Origin: Sphingopyxis sp. H050 | GTDB taxonomy: Bacteria > Pseudomonadota > Alphaproteobacteria > Sphingomonadales > Sphingomonadaceae | Assembly: GCF_001468265.1 (NCBI RefSeq) | Contig: NZ_LNRZ01000007.1 | Location: 62,001-126,000 of the forward strand | DNA: 64,000 bases | Direction of reading: 5' to 3' | Shown here: positions 44,200-54,057 of the stretch, one piece after another | Position numbering within the stretch: the stretch's first letter is position 1 | Layout: each line of letters opens with the position of its first letter | Position numbers and translations under genes: made by a program | Notes under the pieces: model-generated | Databases searched by the model: none | The model's input: only the letters and a program-made list of their open reading frames with translations | What the model was told of the DNA's origin: nothing

Positions 44200-44217
44200 C
44201 ACCCGTCTATACAGGTG
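44200..44217 (-). promoter_or_regulatory. HutC-subfamily operator ahead of its own gene
   Basis: CACCCGTCTATACAGGTG is an imperfect palindrome (14 of 18 positions symmetrical) with the GTMTAKAC core, directly upstream of the ATG at 44199. It fits autorepression. Confidence 0.6.
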
Positions 44218-44403
44218 AAACCATATAGATTCCAAGCGTTCCAGACTGCCTCGAGGTAAAACTAGGCGCCGTAATTCGAAGCCACCAAGTCGCGCTTCCG
44301 TAGGACGCCGCCCGATTCAGTCACATTCTGACGCGCATTGCCCGTGTAAGGGCGATGCCCAGGGGCATCTGAAGCCCGCCAGCCGGTGCGAGCGCCGCAG
44401 CGG

Positions 44404-45039
44404 TCACCGTCCGTCGTCCATCAGGACGATGTCCCAGCCATAATGGCCGGGTGCGCCGAGTCCGGCAACGGCGCGCTCGGCGCTGCCACCCAGATCCCGA
44501 TACAGGGCGTCCTTGCTGTTCGACGCATCATCGTCGGAGAAATACATCTGGGTAATCAGGCGCTGGTGTCTGCTCCTCACATCGAAGTGGATATGCGGGG
44601 TTCGGCGGCCGATCGGCGAATCATAGGCGGCGGGCTTGATCGTCGTGATCCGCCACTCGCCCCGCGCGCCCGTCCGGATCGAAGCGAAGCCCTGAAAGTC
44701 GGGATCGAGCGGGTTCGCGGCACTGTCGTTCGGATGCGCATAGCGACCGAGCGAATTGCACTGCCAGATTTCGAGCCGCGCGCCGCTGACCGGATGGCCG
44801 AAACGATCGAGCACGCGCCCCGTCACCTGAATGACATGGCCCTCCGCGCGTTTCTTGTGCCCCTTGATCCAGGTCAGGTCGGCGTCTTCCTCCGCAAGCC
44901 GCTGAACCGGATAGAAGGGACCGATCGTCTGGAACGGCGTTGGGTCAAACTCGGCAGCTCCAGCTCTGGAAGCCGTTATCGCCGCCAGCGCGAGGACCGA
45001 GCCGCCGAAGGCCCGGCGCGAGAATTGGGTGTCAGTCAT
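44404..45039 (-). CDS. Exported intradiol ring-cleavage dioxygenase-like protein
   Basis: This 211-residue protein resembles protocatechuate/catechol intradiol dioxygenases. A Tat-like signal (SRRAFGGSVLALAAITASRAGA) suggests export. The Fe(III) ligands can be placed as Tyr100 (NSLGRYAHPND), Tyr139 (KPAAYDSP), His149 and His151 (RTPHIHFDV); the 39-residue Tyr-Tyr spacing equals that of protocatechuate 3,4-dioxygenase. The substrate is unknown. It is the last gene of the 47312-44404 unit and overlaps the NTF2-like gene by 8 bp. Confidence 0.87.
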   Translation of the reverse strand: MTDTQFSRRAFGGSVLALAAITASRAGAAEFDPTPFQTIGPFYPVQRLAEEDADLTWIKGHKKRAEGHVIQVTGRVLDRFGHPVSGARLEIWQCNSLGRYAHPNDSAANPLDPDFQGFASIRTGARGEWRITTIKPAAYDSPIGRRTPHIHFDVRSRHQRLITQMYFSDDDASNSKDALYRDLGGSAERAVAGLGAPGHYGWDIVLMDDGR

Positions 45040-45400
45040 AAAAATATCGCTCCTCGGTGATCTGACCGCCGCGCACGGTGTACAGGGCGATTTCGGTGAA
45101 GGGCTGGCGTTCGCCGCTCGCCGGATCGACGAGCACCATGTCGAGAAACAGCGCGAACTGGTCGCCGGTGACGAAGGGGCCGTCGATGCCGATCTCGTCG
45201 ATCCGGGCGCCGCCGAAGCGGGCGGTGCGCTTGATCCGCGTCGCGTCGATCCCCGACACCGCCGTGCTGATGCCGCCGGGTAAAGTCGTGGGTTCGATGC
45301 TGGTCACGTCCGGCGACCAGTAACGGTCCCCGGCGGTTTCGAACGCACCGTCGCGCAGCAGTGCCGTAAAATCGCGGGCGATGTCGTGGATAGATGCCAT
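45032..45400 (-). CDS. NTF2/SnoaL-like small protein
   Basis: This 122-residue protein has no signal peptide. A helix (ASIHDIARDFTALLRDGAFETAGDRYWSPDVTSIEPT) is followed by strands ending RGGQITEERYFYD, the NTF2/SnoaL fold pattern. Members include isomerases, hydrolases and structural proteins. The ATG at 45400 is preferred over a TTG at 45415. It sits between the exported protein and the dioxygenase genes, so it may act on the same compound. Confidence 0.8.
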   Translation of the reverse strand: MASIHDIARDFTALLRDGAFETAGDRYWSPDVTSIEPTTLPGGISTAVSGIDATRIKRTARFGGARIDEIGIDGPFVTGDQFALFLDMVLVDPASGERQPFTEIALYTVRGGQITEERYFYD

Positions 45401-45488
45401 CACCACCCCTTTCAAATGGCGGCGAAGCGGAGCGCGGCCGGCGGCGCGGGATTGACGCGTCGCCTGCCGTGTCTCCGCACCGGCCCGC

Positions 45489-45935
45489 CTATTTCAGGAT
45501 CAGTTCCTGATATTCGATGCTGCCGAGTTGCTCGCGCATCTTGCCGCGTTCCGCGCTGGCGGTGCCGGCGGTGCGGTCGGTCTGCGACAGCATGGCATTG
45601 ACCTTCTTGTTGAAGGCTTCCTGCTGCGCGGTCGTCAGATAGTCCTTATATTCGACGATCAGGATCAGGTCAGGCTCACCGGCTCGCGCGTTGTTGGTCG
45701 CAAGCACATGATAGTCCACGACAATGCCTTCGGCCTTGCCCAGTTCCTGAATCTTTTTCCAGCTGGTGGCGAGCCAGTCCATATAGTTTTCGAACTGGCC
45801 GGGCAGCACGTCGATCCGGCCTGCATTCCAAACCGTGCCCGGCTTGTAGCTCGATTCCTGCGCCATCGCGGGCGCGGCCTGCGCGGCGGCGATCAGTATC
45901 GCAGCCCCGGCGAACAATGTTTTCATCTTCGTCAT
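45489..45935 (-). CDS. Hypothetical exported protein of the dioxygenase operon
   Basis: This 148-residue protein has a signal peptide (KTLFAGAAILIAAAQAAPAMAQ). The mature part is mainly helical with one central strand region (GIVVDYHVLATNNARAGEPDLILIVEYKDY) suggestive of a dimeric alpha/beta-barrel fold. I recognise no named family. It lies 54 bp after the MFS gene and is probably co-transcribed. Confidence 0.75.
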   Translation of the reverse strand: MTKMKTLFAGAAILIAAAQAAPAMAQESSYKPGTVWNAGRIDVLPGQFENYMDWLATSWKKIQELGKAEGIVVDYHVLATNNARAGEPDLILIVEYKDYLTTAQQEAFNKKVNAMLSQTDRTAGTASAERGKMREQLGSIEYQELILK

Positions 45936-45989
45936 CGTCTCTTCCCTCCAATCTTCCCGTCCGGGATCGGGCGGGCGTCTGCAAAAAAA

Positions 45990-47312
45990 CTAGGCCGGCA
46001 CGGCGTCGGCGGGCGCGCTGTGTCCGCGCAGCCGGTGGCGCAGCACCAGGATCAGCGCCGACATCAGCAACGCGATGACCGAAAAAGCGACGAGCGCGAG
46101 TTCGAAGCTGCCCGTCGCATCCTTCGCCGCACCCCAGCCATAGGGCGCGAGGAAGGCGCCGATCTGCGACAGCGTGTTGATGGCGGCCGCCCCGACCGCG
46201 AGTTCGCGTACGTGCAGCGCCTCGGCCCAGCCCGACGATGTCAGCATCGGGATCGCGAAGCACACGGTCGCGAAGGCGAGATAGGCGATGCAAGTCAGCA
46301 GCGGAGACGGCGACAGCCCCATGATCAGCACCGCGGCGGCGAGGACGATCCCGCACCGGAAGGCCGCACCCCAGCGGTCGCCGTTCCGGTCGGCATGATT
46401 GCCAAGGACAAGGATCGCCGCGGCCCCCAAAAGACCGCCGAGCGCGACCAGATAGCCGATCGACTTGGGATCGAGTGCCGTCGCCTCTAGCAGGATCAGC
46501 GGCGCATTGAGGATGACCGTCGTGATGACGGCGATCAGCAGAAAGCCGATCGCGCCGAGCAGCAGCACGCGCGGATTGCGAAAGGCGCCCAGCACATCGT
46601 GGCGGGCGGGGGCGCCGATCCGCGCCTGTTCGCGCGCCAGCTCGGTCTCGATCCACGCCTTTTCGTCGGCTGTGAGCCAGGCGGACGTCGCCGGGGCGTC
46701 GGGCAGATAGCGCAGCACCACCAGCCCGAACACCACGGTCGGCAGGCCCTGGACCAGGAACAGCCATTGCCAGCCGTGCAGCCCACCGGTGCCGTCGAGC
46801 GCGAGCAGCCATCCCGACATGCCCCCCATCGCGACCGACGCCAACGGCGAAGCGATGAAGAAACGGCTGACCGCGCGGCTGCGGTGGCAGGGCGGAAACC
46901 AGCCGGAAAAATAGAAGATGACGCCGGGGTAGAAGCCGGCCTCCGCCACGCCGAGCAGGAAGCGGAGCGCATAAAATTGCATCGGTGTCGCGACGAACAT
47001 CATTCCGGCCGACAGCAGTCCCCACGTGATCATGATCCGCGCAATCCATCGGCGCGCGCCAAAGCGGACGAGCATCAGGTTCGACGGGATTTCGAACAGC
47101 GCATAGCCCAGGAAGAACAGGCCGCCGCCCAGTCCGTAGATCGTGGCGCTGAACCGCAGATCCTCGTTCATCTGCGTCGCCGCGAAGCTGACGTTGACCC
47201 GGTCCATATAGGCAAAGAGATAGGCGATCAGGATCAGCGGCAGGATGCGCCAGAACGCCTTGCCCATTGCGGACCGTCCGATTGCCGATACGTGCCTGTG
47301 GTTCGCGGCCAT
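45990..47312 (-). CDS. MFS transporter, anion:cation symporter (ACS) type
   Basis: This 440-residue protein has twelve predicted transmembrane helices with the ACS-family start LILIAYLFAYMDRVNVSFAATQMNEDL and the loop FEIPSNLMLVRFGARRWIARIMITWG. ACS members import organic acids such as phthalates, gluconate or tartrate. With the dioxygenase and NTF2-like genes downstream, an aromatic acid is a reasonable guess but not shown. An internal ATG at 47267 is an alternative start. Confidence 0.9.
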   Translation of the reverse strand: MAANHRHVSAIGRSAMGKAFWRILPLILIAYLFAYMDRVNVSFAATQMNEDLRFSATIYGLGGGLFFLGYALFEIPSNLMLVRFGARRWIARIMITWGLLSAGMMFVATPMQFYALRFLLGVAEAGFYPGVIFYFSGWFPPCHRSRAVSRFFIASPLASVAMGGMSGWLLALDGTGGLHGWQWLFLVQGLPTVVFGLVVLRYLPDAPATSAWLTADEKAWIETELAREQARIGAPARHDVLGAFRNPRVLLLGAIGFLLIAVITTVILNAPLILLEATALDPKSIGYLVALGGLLGAAAILVLGNHADRNGDRWGAAFRCGIVLAAAVLIMGLSPSPLLTCIAYLAFATVCFAIPMLTSSGWAEALHVRELAVGAAAINTLSQIGAFLAPYGWGAAKDATGSFELALVAFSVIALLMSALILVLRHRLRGHSAPADAVPA

Positions 47313-47434
47313 GACATGCTCCCCGGCGCATACACAGGTTTCCCGTCGCCGGAGCCGGGGTAACCGGCCCGCGCCATGCGCCGCGAAAATGTCTGCTATG
47401 CCCGCTGCGGACTTTGCATTTCCGTAGCGTCAGC

Positions 47435-47477
47435 CGTCAATCGGCCCATCGTCAATAAAGCGTCAAGCGCGCGTCAA
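47435..47477 (-). repeat. Direct repeats of TTGACG ahead of the MFS operon
   Basis: On the minus strand four copies of TTGACG start at 47477, 47466, 47455 and 47440, giving spacings of 11, 11 and 15 bp. The 11-bp period suits tandem binding by a winged-helix regulator of the OmpR/SARP type, and such a regulator is encoded immediately upstream. The first copy overlaps the stop codon of that regulator. Confidence 0.6.
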
Positions 47478-49603
47478 TTCGGCAAGAGGGGTGGTGTCTC
47501 CACACGATTGCTGGGCGCAGGGAGGACGTCGGGCCAGCCATATTTGTCCCACGCGGCCGCCAGGCCGATGCGCTGGGCAAATGGGATGAATTCGGGATGC
47601 TGCCAGATCCGGCGAATCGGATCGATATCGGCCCAGATCGACAGCAGGCAGAGGGTATTCGCGGGCGTGATTGCATGGCTCACCGCCTCGAACAGCCGTT
47701 CGGGGTAGCCCATGAAGATCGCGGGCAAGACAATCGAGGCGTCGGCCGGGTCGTGCAATTGCGTGCGCATCATGTCGAGCATCGCGCAATAGGTCGCGCG
47801 ATCCTCCTCGCGTCCGCTGCACACACCGTGCGCCGCGACGTGCCAATAGGCCTCCATCATCGCAGGGGGCATCGGATCGGTCCCTGCCGGCGGGAAAATG
47901 ACCTTGTTCAGCAGCATGCGGGTTTGCTGATATTGCTCGATCGCCAGATCGTGCTGCCCCGATGCGGCGGTGGCCACCGCGAGCCACATCGACGGAAAAC
48001 CCAGGTCGACCATGCGCTGCCCCGCCTCGATCGCTCCGTCGATATCCCCCAGGTTGAACCGGCCGACCGATCGCAGGTTGAACTTCCTGCCATCGACCGG
48101 GTCCTGATCGATCGCCGCTTCGACATATTGCATCGCCTCGGTGGTGCGTCCGCAATAGAGCAGGAACGAACCCAGGCGCATGCAGACCGCCGGATTGTTC
48201 GGTTCGAGACGATAGCCCTGGAACGCCAGATCGAGTGCGCCAACGACATCGTTCTGCGTCCACCGGTGAACGCCGAGCAGCGAATAGGCGTAGCCAAGGC
48301 CGGGGGCGAGTCCGATCGCAGTGCGCGCGCAATCGGCCATGCGTTCCGATGCTGCGCGACGATCGAGGCAGGGGGTGTAGACCGCGATCAGTTGGTGCGC
48401 CTCGGCCAGCGCGACCCAGGCCTCGGCAAACTGCGGGTCGAGCGCGACGGCCTGTTCGAGCAGATCGACGGCCGTCTCCAACAGCCCGTCGCCAAACACC
48501 CGCGCGCTCAACGACCGGCCTTGCAGAAACAGGTCATAGGCCTGTTTGCTGCCGGTCATGCCGCGTGCCGGCGGCGGCGCCATCGCGATGCCCAGGACAT
48601 TGCCGACCGCATTGGTGACCGCCTGCGCCACGGTCGCCTGCAACGCGAATATCCCGTCGAGCGATCCGTCGTACCGCTGGGCCCAGCTTTCGAAACCCGT
48701 CGCCCCGTCGATCAGGTGGATATGGACGCGCAGCCTTTCGCCCTGTCGCTGGACCGAACCCTCGACAAGGTGCGAGACGCGCAGGGCTTTCGCGATGTCG
48801 GGCGGGGCCAGCGGCGAATCCCGGAAATGGAAGGACGAGGTTCGCCCGGCGACCAGCAATTGCGGCACCTGTCCCAGCGCCGTGATGAGTTCCTCGACGA
48901 CGCCGTCGGCGAAATAATCGGGGGCACCGCCCCCACCGACCGATTGGAAGGGCAGCACCGCGATTCTCGTCCGTCCGCCGCCCGCCGCCGCGGCCGGGAC
49001 GGGGGGCGCTTCGCGACCGCGAGCGGACCATGCGTCGCGCAGCCGCGCGGACGTGTCGCGATCCCCGGCCCGCTCCAGCGTGGCCAGTCCGGCCTCGACC
49101 GCCGCATGCAGCCGCCGCTCGGCATCGCCGCTGCGCCGCGCCAGCCACTGGTTGAAGGCGGCGCCGAAATCCATCTGGTCGAGGATCGGTTTCGTCCCGA
49201 TCGCGTCGATCTGCGCGATCGCCGCAGGAAAATCCCCACTCGCCAGCGCGCGCTCCAGCGCCGCAAGATCGGTCGTGACGGCACCGGGCCGCAGCGCGAC
49301 GCTGCTGCGCGAGACGTTCAATATGCCCGCTCCGTGCGGCGCAAGCAGCTTGCCCAGATCGAGCAAACATTGGCGCAGGCTAGCCCTGGCGTGGGCCTCG
49401 AAGCGGCCGGGCCACAAGAGCTTGCTCAGGAAATCGCGCTCGATCACTTCGTCGCCGACAAGGCATAATATGGCAAGCAAAGCCCGGGCGCGGCGGTTGG
49501 TAATCGAAATTTCATGGTGATCGGGCGCGCGGAGTTGAAACGGGCCGAACACAGACGCGTAAGCTGCGGACTGGCCACGACATGGAGTCCCCACCTGTTC
49601 CAT
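47474..49603 (-). CDS. SARP/OmpR-type winged-helix regulator with TolB-like and TPR domains
   Basis: This 709-residue protein has an N-terminal winged-helix plus BTAD-like region (VFGPFQLRAP to RPGAVTTDLAALERAL, residues 18-125). A TolB/FlgO-like domain follows (RIAVLPFQSVGGGGAPDYFADGVVEELITAL to FALQATVAQAVTNAVG, about 212-340), and then TPR repeats up to residue 700 (AVALDPQFAEAWVALAEAHQL; FQGYRLEPNNPAVCMRLGSFLLYCGRTTEAM). There is no cyclase domain, although the layout is known from such enzymes. It is encoded just before the MFS-dioxygenase operon on the same strand and probably controls it. Confidence 0.85.
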   Translation of the reverse strand: MEQVGTPCRGQSAAYASVFGPFQLRAPDHHEISITNRRARALLAILCLVGDEVIERDFLSKLLWPGRFEAHARASLRQCLLDLGKLLAPHGAGILNVSRSSVALRPGAVTTDLAALERALASGDFPAAIAQIDAIGTKPILDQMDFGAAFNQWLARRSGDAERRLHAAVEAGLATLERAGDRDTSARLRDAWSARGREAPPVPAAAAGGGRTRIAVLPFQSVGGGGAPDYFADGVVEELITALGQVPQLLVAGRTSSFHFRDSPLAPPDIAKALRVSHLVEGSVQRQGERLRVHIHLIDGATGFESWAQRYDGSLDGIFALQATVAQAVTNAVGNVLGIAMAPPPARGMTGSKQAYDLFLQGRSLSARVFGDGLLETAVDLLEQAVALDPQFAEAWVALAEAHQLIAVYTPCLDRRAASERMADCARTAIGLAPGLGYAYSLLGVHRWTQNDVVGALDLAFQGYRLEPNNPAVCMRLGSFLLYCGRTTEAMQYVEAAIDQDPVDGRKFNLRSVGRFNLGDIDGAIEAGQRMVDLGFPSMWLAVATAASGQHDLAIEQYQQTRMLLNKVIFPPAGTDPMPPAMMEAYWHVAAHGVCSGREEDRATYCAMLDMMRTQLHDPADASIVLPAIFMGYPERLFEAVSHAITPANTLCLLSIWADIDPIRRIWQHPEFIPFAQRIGLAAAWDKYGWPDVLPAPSNRVETPPLLPN

Positions 49604-49800
49604 TGCCCTGTTTGCGCCTCCCCACCGCCGCGCAATATTAGCGCAGGCCCGACCGGCCCGGCAATCGCAATTTCCCGCACAGCGGCTGCAGGGGATGATC
49701 GCGCCTCGCCCTGAAATCGTGACCGGCGCAAGCGCGCCGGTGGCATGAGCGGTAAGTTCCGGCCTCGGAGGCTAAACGCGGTCCTATTCAACGATCGCTA

Positions 49801-51564
49801 TTACGCGGTCGCCGTCACCCGGTTTCGCCCGTCCCGCTTTGAGCGATAAAGTCGCCGATCCGCTTCTTCAAATACGCTGTCAATTTCTGCCAACGCATGC
49901 AGTTCTGCAATCCCGCCACTAATGGTGATATCGAACTCAAGCGATGCCGAAAGGATAGCGATCTCGCTTTGAAGCCCTCCGAAAAAACGTTGCGCTGCTG
50001 TGATGTCGCCAGCCAATAGGATCAGGAATTCGTCACCGCCCAATCGCGCCACAAGATGATCGCTACCGGAAAGACGCACAATAGCCGCGGCCAGTTCGAC
50101 CAACGCGCGATCGCCAGCCTTGTGACCGAACCGGTCATTTATGCCCTTGAAATTATCTATATCGATCAAGGCAATACAGGCTGCCTCTCCCTTGATCGGA
50201 ACGCGCTCAATGGCTGCATCGAAGCCGGCGCGATTAGGAATTTTGGTGAGGGGATCCGTCATTGCGAGGCGCGCGATCTCCCGCTCGCGCGCTCGCTGCG
50301 CCGTCACGTCACGGACAGTCGCAACTGTTCCGACCACTTTTTCGTCCGACATAACCGCCTTGACCGTCGCCTCGAGCGTGCGACCCTCGAGATTGGTGGG
50401 AGCGAAATCGGCGATCTGGGTTTCGGCGGGATCGGCAAGGGCGGCGCGGCATAGTTTAGCCAGGACCGGGCTGATCTTCAGCGCAAGCTCGTCGATCAAG
50501 GCACCGCGGCAGGACCCAGCACTTAATCCCAGCAGCTCGTCGGTCGCTCCATCGGCCCAACGGCAACTGCCGCCATCATCGAAACTGAGGATCGCGTCGG
50601 GGGAATGGTCTAGAATCATCCGCAGCATTTCTTCCCGACGCGCTGCCTCGGCCAACGCCTCCGCGCGCGAGGCAACGAGAGCGGTCACAGGCAGTGCTGT
50701 CCCGAGCAAAATGGCGAGATAGGACTGGAAGAAGATCGCTTCGAAAACCGGGCCGCCCTGCACCAAGGCAACCGGTCCGAGATGGTAGACTGCGGCAAGC
50801 GCGCCGGAAATCCCAACGATAACCACCCCCGCTTGCGTGGCGAGGCGACCTGACCGGAAAGCTAGCAGGAGGAGGCTGCAGAGGGGCGCGAACAAAAGCG
50901 GGAGACCGCTTTGGCCGAAGACAAACGCGCTGACGGCTGTGTGAAACAGCAAGAGGAACAGATCTTCTGCGCGCTTTCGCGAGCCGCGCATACCGAGCGC
51001 CGATACATAGCTCCCGTCGAACCATGATTTTAGAAACGGTGTCAGGATAACAATGCCGAGCGCGTTGCTCGAGTACCAACGCTCTAGCGAAGGTAGAAAT
51101 GCCTCGCCATAGTTCACCCAGGATACCGTCGACCCGGCGATCGCGCCTACTGCGGGTGCAATGAGCCCGCCGCAGATGAGAAAGGTGAATGTCGCACGAG
51201 CATTGGCAAGAATCTCGCCTTTTTGCGAGCAACGACGTAATGTCCATGCCGCAAGAAGAACTTGAGCCATGTTTATAAGGCCATACAAAGTAATTCCCGG
51301 CGCCCATTCGCGGGTCAGGGCGTTGGCGCCAAGGTTTGCTGCCCATCCCAACGCAAGTGCGAGCGGCCAATCCGATTTCGGTCGGCTCAGCAAAAGCGCG
51401 AGGATCGCCGCATCAGCTAGCCACACGGTAGCGTGGCTCTTGCCGTCACTCGTGAGAAGGATCGTGCCAGCAGCGAGGGTGAAGTATAACAGCGCCCCGG
51501 TCAGTAACAGAGCGACGCGGTGTTGGGCCCGGCGAACCGGCCGAATGGTATCGTTTGATGGCAT
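49801..51564 (-). CDS. MASE1-PAS-GGDEF diguanylate cyclase
   Basis: This 587-residue membrane protein has about eight transmembrane helices in an N-terminal MASE1-type sensor (residues 15-300), a PAS domain (about 310-425; DHSPDAILSFDDGGSCRWADGATDELLG) and a GGDEF domain with intact LGGDEFLI (GGDEF at 509-513) and DPLTKIPNRAGFD. It should make cyclic di-GMP. The RxxD inhibitory site expected five residues before GGDEF reads SGSD, so product inhibition is probably absent. No EAL domain is present. Confidence 0.92.
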   Translation of the reverse strand: MPSNDTIRPVRRAQHRVALLLTGALLYFTLAAGTILLTSDGKSHATVWLADAAILALLLSRPKSDWPLALALGWAANLGANALTREWAPGITLYGLINMAQVLLAAWTLRRCSQKGEILANARATFTFLICGGLIAPAVGAIAGSTVSWVNYGEAFLPSLERWYSSNALGIVILTPFLKSWFDGSYVSALGMRGSRKRAEDLFLLLFHTAVSAFVFGQSGLPLLFAPLCSLLLLAFRSGRLATQAGVVIVGISGALAAVYHLGPVALVQGGPVFEAIFFQSYLAILLGTALPVTALVASRAEALAEAARREEMLRMILDHSPDAILSFDDGGSCRWADGATDELLGLSAGSCRGALIDELALKISPVLAKLCRAALADPAETQIADFAPTNLEGRTLEATVKAVMSDEKVVGTVATVRDVTAQRAREREIARLAMTDPLTKIPNRAGFDAAIERVPIKGEAACIALIDIDNFKGINDRFGHKAGDRALVELAAAIVRLSGSDHLVARLGGDEFLILLAGDITAAQRFFGGLQSEIAILSASLEFDITISGGIAELHALAEIDSVFEEADRRLYRSKRDGRNRVTATA

Positions 51565-51798
51565 CGCGACTGCTCAGTGTTGCGGCGCGTTATACGGCAA
51601 AGTTTGAGAGCGAAACAGCATTTTGACCATAACGGAGAGACCGGCAGAAAGTTTAACAGGACTGTGAGCATCTTGTACGTACCCGCCATGCTTGCTCGCC
51701 GATCGTTCGCTGCGCTACGGATTCTCCAACTTGCCAATATCGGACTTTTCCGTGCGTCTGGAAGGCGTTCCCATCTCCTGCGGAACATCCAAGGAAGA

Positions 51799-52545
51799 TC
51801 AGCATCGCGGCAAAGTGGCTAGTTCGAGAGGCGTCACCGCGGACTCTCTGCGCTCCGAATAGCGGTCGACGAGCTGTTCGGCGTGGCCGCGGATGAGCAC
51901 GGTAAAGCGGACAAGCTCTTCGGCGACATCGACAATGCGGTCGTAGTAGCTCGATGGCAACATACGGCCTGATTCGTCGAATTCCTGATAGGCCTTGGCG
52001 ACGCTCGACTGGTTGGGAATGGTGATCATCCGCATCCAGCGGCCGAGGATGCGCAGCGTGTTGACGCTGTTGAACGATTGCGACCCTGCCGATACCTGCA
52101 TCACGGCAAGCGTGCGCCCCTGCGTCGGGCGGAGGCCCTTGTAGGCGAGGGGGAGGTGATCGACCTGCGCCTTCATGATGCCGGTGATCTGGCCATGGCG
52201 CTCAGGGCTGCACCAGACCTGACCCTCGGACCAGATGGAATGCTGCCGCAGCTCCTCGACCGCCGGATGATCATCGTCGGCGATCTGATCGGGCAAGGGG
52301 AGGTCGGACGGATCGAAGATGCGGGTCTCACAGCCGAAGAGCTGGAGGAGGCGCGCGGTCTCCTCCACGACAAGGCGCGAGAAGGAGCGCTCGCGCAAGG
52401 AGCCATAAAGCAGCAGAATGCGAGGTGCCGGATCGAGCGGCCCGAGGCCAAGCGCTGGCCGCGCGCGAATATACTCAGAGCTGAGCGCCGGGAGATGGTC
52501 GGCATCGCTGAGACCGCGCAGGCGCGTGAAACTATGTTCGGTCAT
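51799..52545 (-). CDS. arsH: ArsH NADPH-dependent flavoprotein
   Basis: This 248-residue protein has the FMN-binding start [20 protein letters not shown] and the ArsH block [53 protein letters not shown]. ArsH proteins oxidise trivalent methylarsenicals and reduce flavins or quinones. It is the last gene of the arsR-arsC-arsC-acr3-arsH operon, 5 bp after the transporter gene. Confidence 0.94.
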   Translation of the reverse strand: MTEHSFTRLRGLSDADHLPALSSEYIRARPALGLGPLDPAPRILLLYGSLRERSFSRLVVEETARLLQLFGCETRIFDPSDLPLPDQIADDDHPAVEELRQHSIWSEGQVWCSPERHGQITGIMKAQVDHLPLAYKGLRPTQGRTLAVMQVSAGSQSFNSVNTLRILGRWMRMITIPNQSSVAKAYQEFDESGRMLPSSYYDRIVDVAEELVRFTVLIRGHAEQLVDRYSERRESAVTPLELATLPRC

Positions 52546-52550
52546 GTGTG

Positions 52551-53615
52551 TCAGGCTTCCGAAGGCGTGCTTGCCGGGAACCAGCGGCGTCCGAGGCGGA
52601 ACGCGACGCTGACGAGCAGGATGAGGACGGGCACTTCGACGAGTGGGCCGATGACCGCCGCAAAGGCCACGGGCGAGGCAAGACCGAAGGCGGCGATCGC
52701 GACCGCGATAGCGAGCTCGAAATTATTGCCGGCGGCCGTGAAGGCAACCGCTGTCGTTCGCGGGTAATCGGCTTCGATGAGCTTGCCCATCCAGAAGCTG
52801 ATGACGAATTGCACGACGAAATAGATGGTGAGCGGGATGGCGATCCGGACGACGTCGCCGGGGATGGTGAGAATCTCGCTGCCCTTGAGGCTGAACATCG
52901 CAACGATGGTGAATAGTAGCGCAACGAGCGTGATCGGACCGATCTTCGGCAGGAAGCGGGTCTCGTACCATAGCTCGCCCTTCGCGCGTGCGAGAAATCG
53001 GCGCGTGAGATAACCCGCAAGGAAGGGGATGCCGAGATAGATGAGCACGGCCTCGGCGATCGTCCAGAAGCTGACGTCGATGACGCTGCCTTCGAGACCG
53101 AAGAGTGGCGGCAGAAATGACAGGAAGAACCAGGCGTAGACGCTGAAGAAGAGGATCTGGAAGATCGAGTTGAAGGCGACGAGCGCCGCGACATATTGAT
53201 TGTCGCCCTTCGCGAGCTGGTTCCATACGATTACCATCGCGATGCACCGCGCAAGACCGATGAGGATCAGCCCCGTCATATATTCGGGTCTGTCCGCGAG
53301 GAAGATGACCGCGAGAGCGAACATCAGAACCGGTCCGATAATCCAGTTCTGGATGAGCGAGATTGCCAGAACACGCTTGTCTTCGAATACGCGCGGCAAC
53401 TCGTCGTAGCGCACCCTGGCGAGCGGCGGATACATCATCAGAATGAGCCCGATGGCGATCGGGATATTCGTCGTTCCGATCGACATCGCATCGATCGCAC
53501 CGGGGAGGCTCTTGAACAGCGAGCCCAGGAGGACGCCGAGCGCCATCGCAAGGAAGATCCAGAGCGTCAGATAGCGGTCGAGGAAAGAGAGGCGTTCGCG
53601 CTTTGCGGCAGTCAT
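52551..53615 (-). CDS. acr3: ACR3 family arsenite efflux transporter
   Basis: This 354-residue inner membrane protein has ten transmembrane helices. The catalytic cysteine of ACR3 lies in [22 protein letters not shown], and the second conserved block reads [21 protein letters not shown]. It exports As(III) produced by the two reductases upstream. The ATG at 53615 follows GAAGGGA and fits the family N-terminus [16 protein letters not shown]; longer frames overlap the reductase gene. Confidence 0.95.
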   Translation of the reverse strand: MTAAKRERLSFLDRYLTLWIFLAMALGVLLGSLFKSLPGAIDAMSIGTTNIPIAIGLILMMYPPLARVRYDELPRVFEDKRVLAISLIQNWIIGPVLMFALAVIFLADRPEYMTGLILIGLARCIAMVIVWNQLAKGDNQYVAALVAFNSIFQILFFSVYAWFFLSFLPPLFGLEGSVIDVSFWTIAEAVLIYLGIPFLAGYLTRRFLARAKGELWYETRFLPKIGPITLVALLFTIVAMFSLKGSEILTIPGDVVRIAIPLTIYFVVQFVISFWMGKLIEADYPRTTAVAFTAAGNNFELAIAVAIAAFGLASPVAFAAVIGPLVEVPVLILLVSVAFRLGRRWFPASTPSEA

Positions 53616-53625
53616 GACGATCCCT

Positions 53626-54057
53626 TCAGGCCTGGACGCGGTTGCCGTCGGCGTCGACGACCTGTTCGCCGTCTTCCTTGGCGAAGGCACCGAGCTGGCG
53701 GGCCGGGAGAATGTCGAGCACCGCTTCGGACGGGCGGCAAAGTTTCACGCCCCGCGACGTGATGACGAGCGGGCGATTGATGAGCACCGGATGCGCCATC
53801 ATCGCATCGACGAGCGCGTCGTCGCCGAGGTCGGCGTCGTCGAGGCCGAGTTCTGCATAGGGCGTGCCCTTTTCGCGGAGCAAGTCGCGCGGGTTCATAT
53901 CGGCGCGTTCGATCAGTTGCTCGAGCAAGGCGCGCGAAGGCGGTGTCTTCAAATATTCGACGACATGCGGTTCGATGCCTGCATTGCGGATGAGAGCCAG
54001 CGCGTTGCGCGACGTCCCGCATTCAGGGTTGTGATAGATGATGATGTCGGCGGTCAT
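53626..54057 (-). CDS. arsC: Arsenate reductase ArsC, glutaredoxin type
   Basis: This 143-residue protein has the active site [12 protein letters not shown] (Cys13) and the ArsC signature [20 protein letters not shown], as in the glutaredoxin-coupled enzyme of E. coli plasmid R773. It reduces arsenate to arsenite using glutathione and glutaredoxin. The ATG at 54057 overlaps the previous stop (ATGA). The operon therefore carries two unrelated arsenate reductases. Confidence 0.94.
   Translation of the reverse strand: MTADIIIYHNPECGTSRNALALIRNAGIEPHVVEYLKTPPSRALLEQLIERADMNPRDLLREKGTPYAELGLDDADLGDDALVDAMMAHPVLINRPLVITSRGVKLCRPSEAVLDILPARQLGAFAKEDGEQVVDADGNRVQA

Noticed and set aside
45676-47331. 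Minus-strand frame of 551 codons overlapping the MFS gene
   Set aside because: It is out of frame with the transporter, Arg-rich and without membrane segments.
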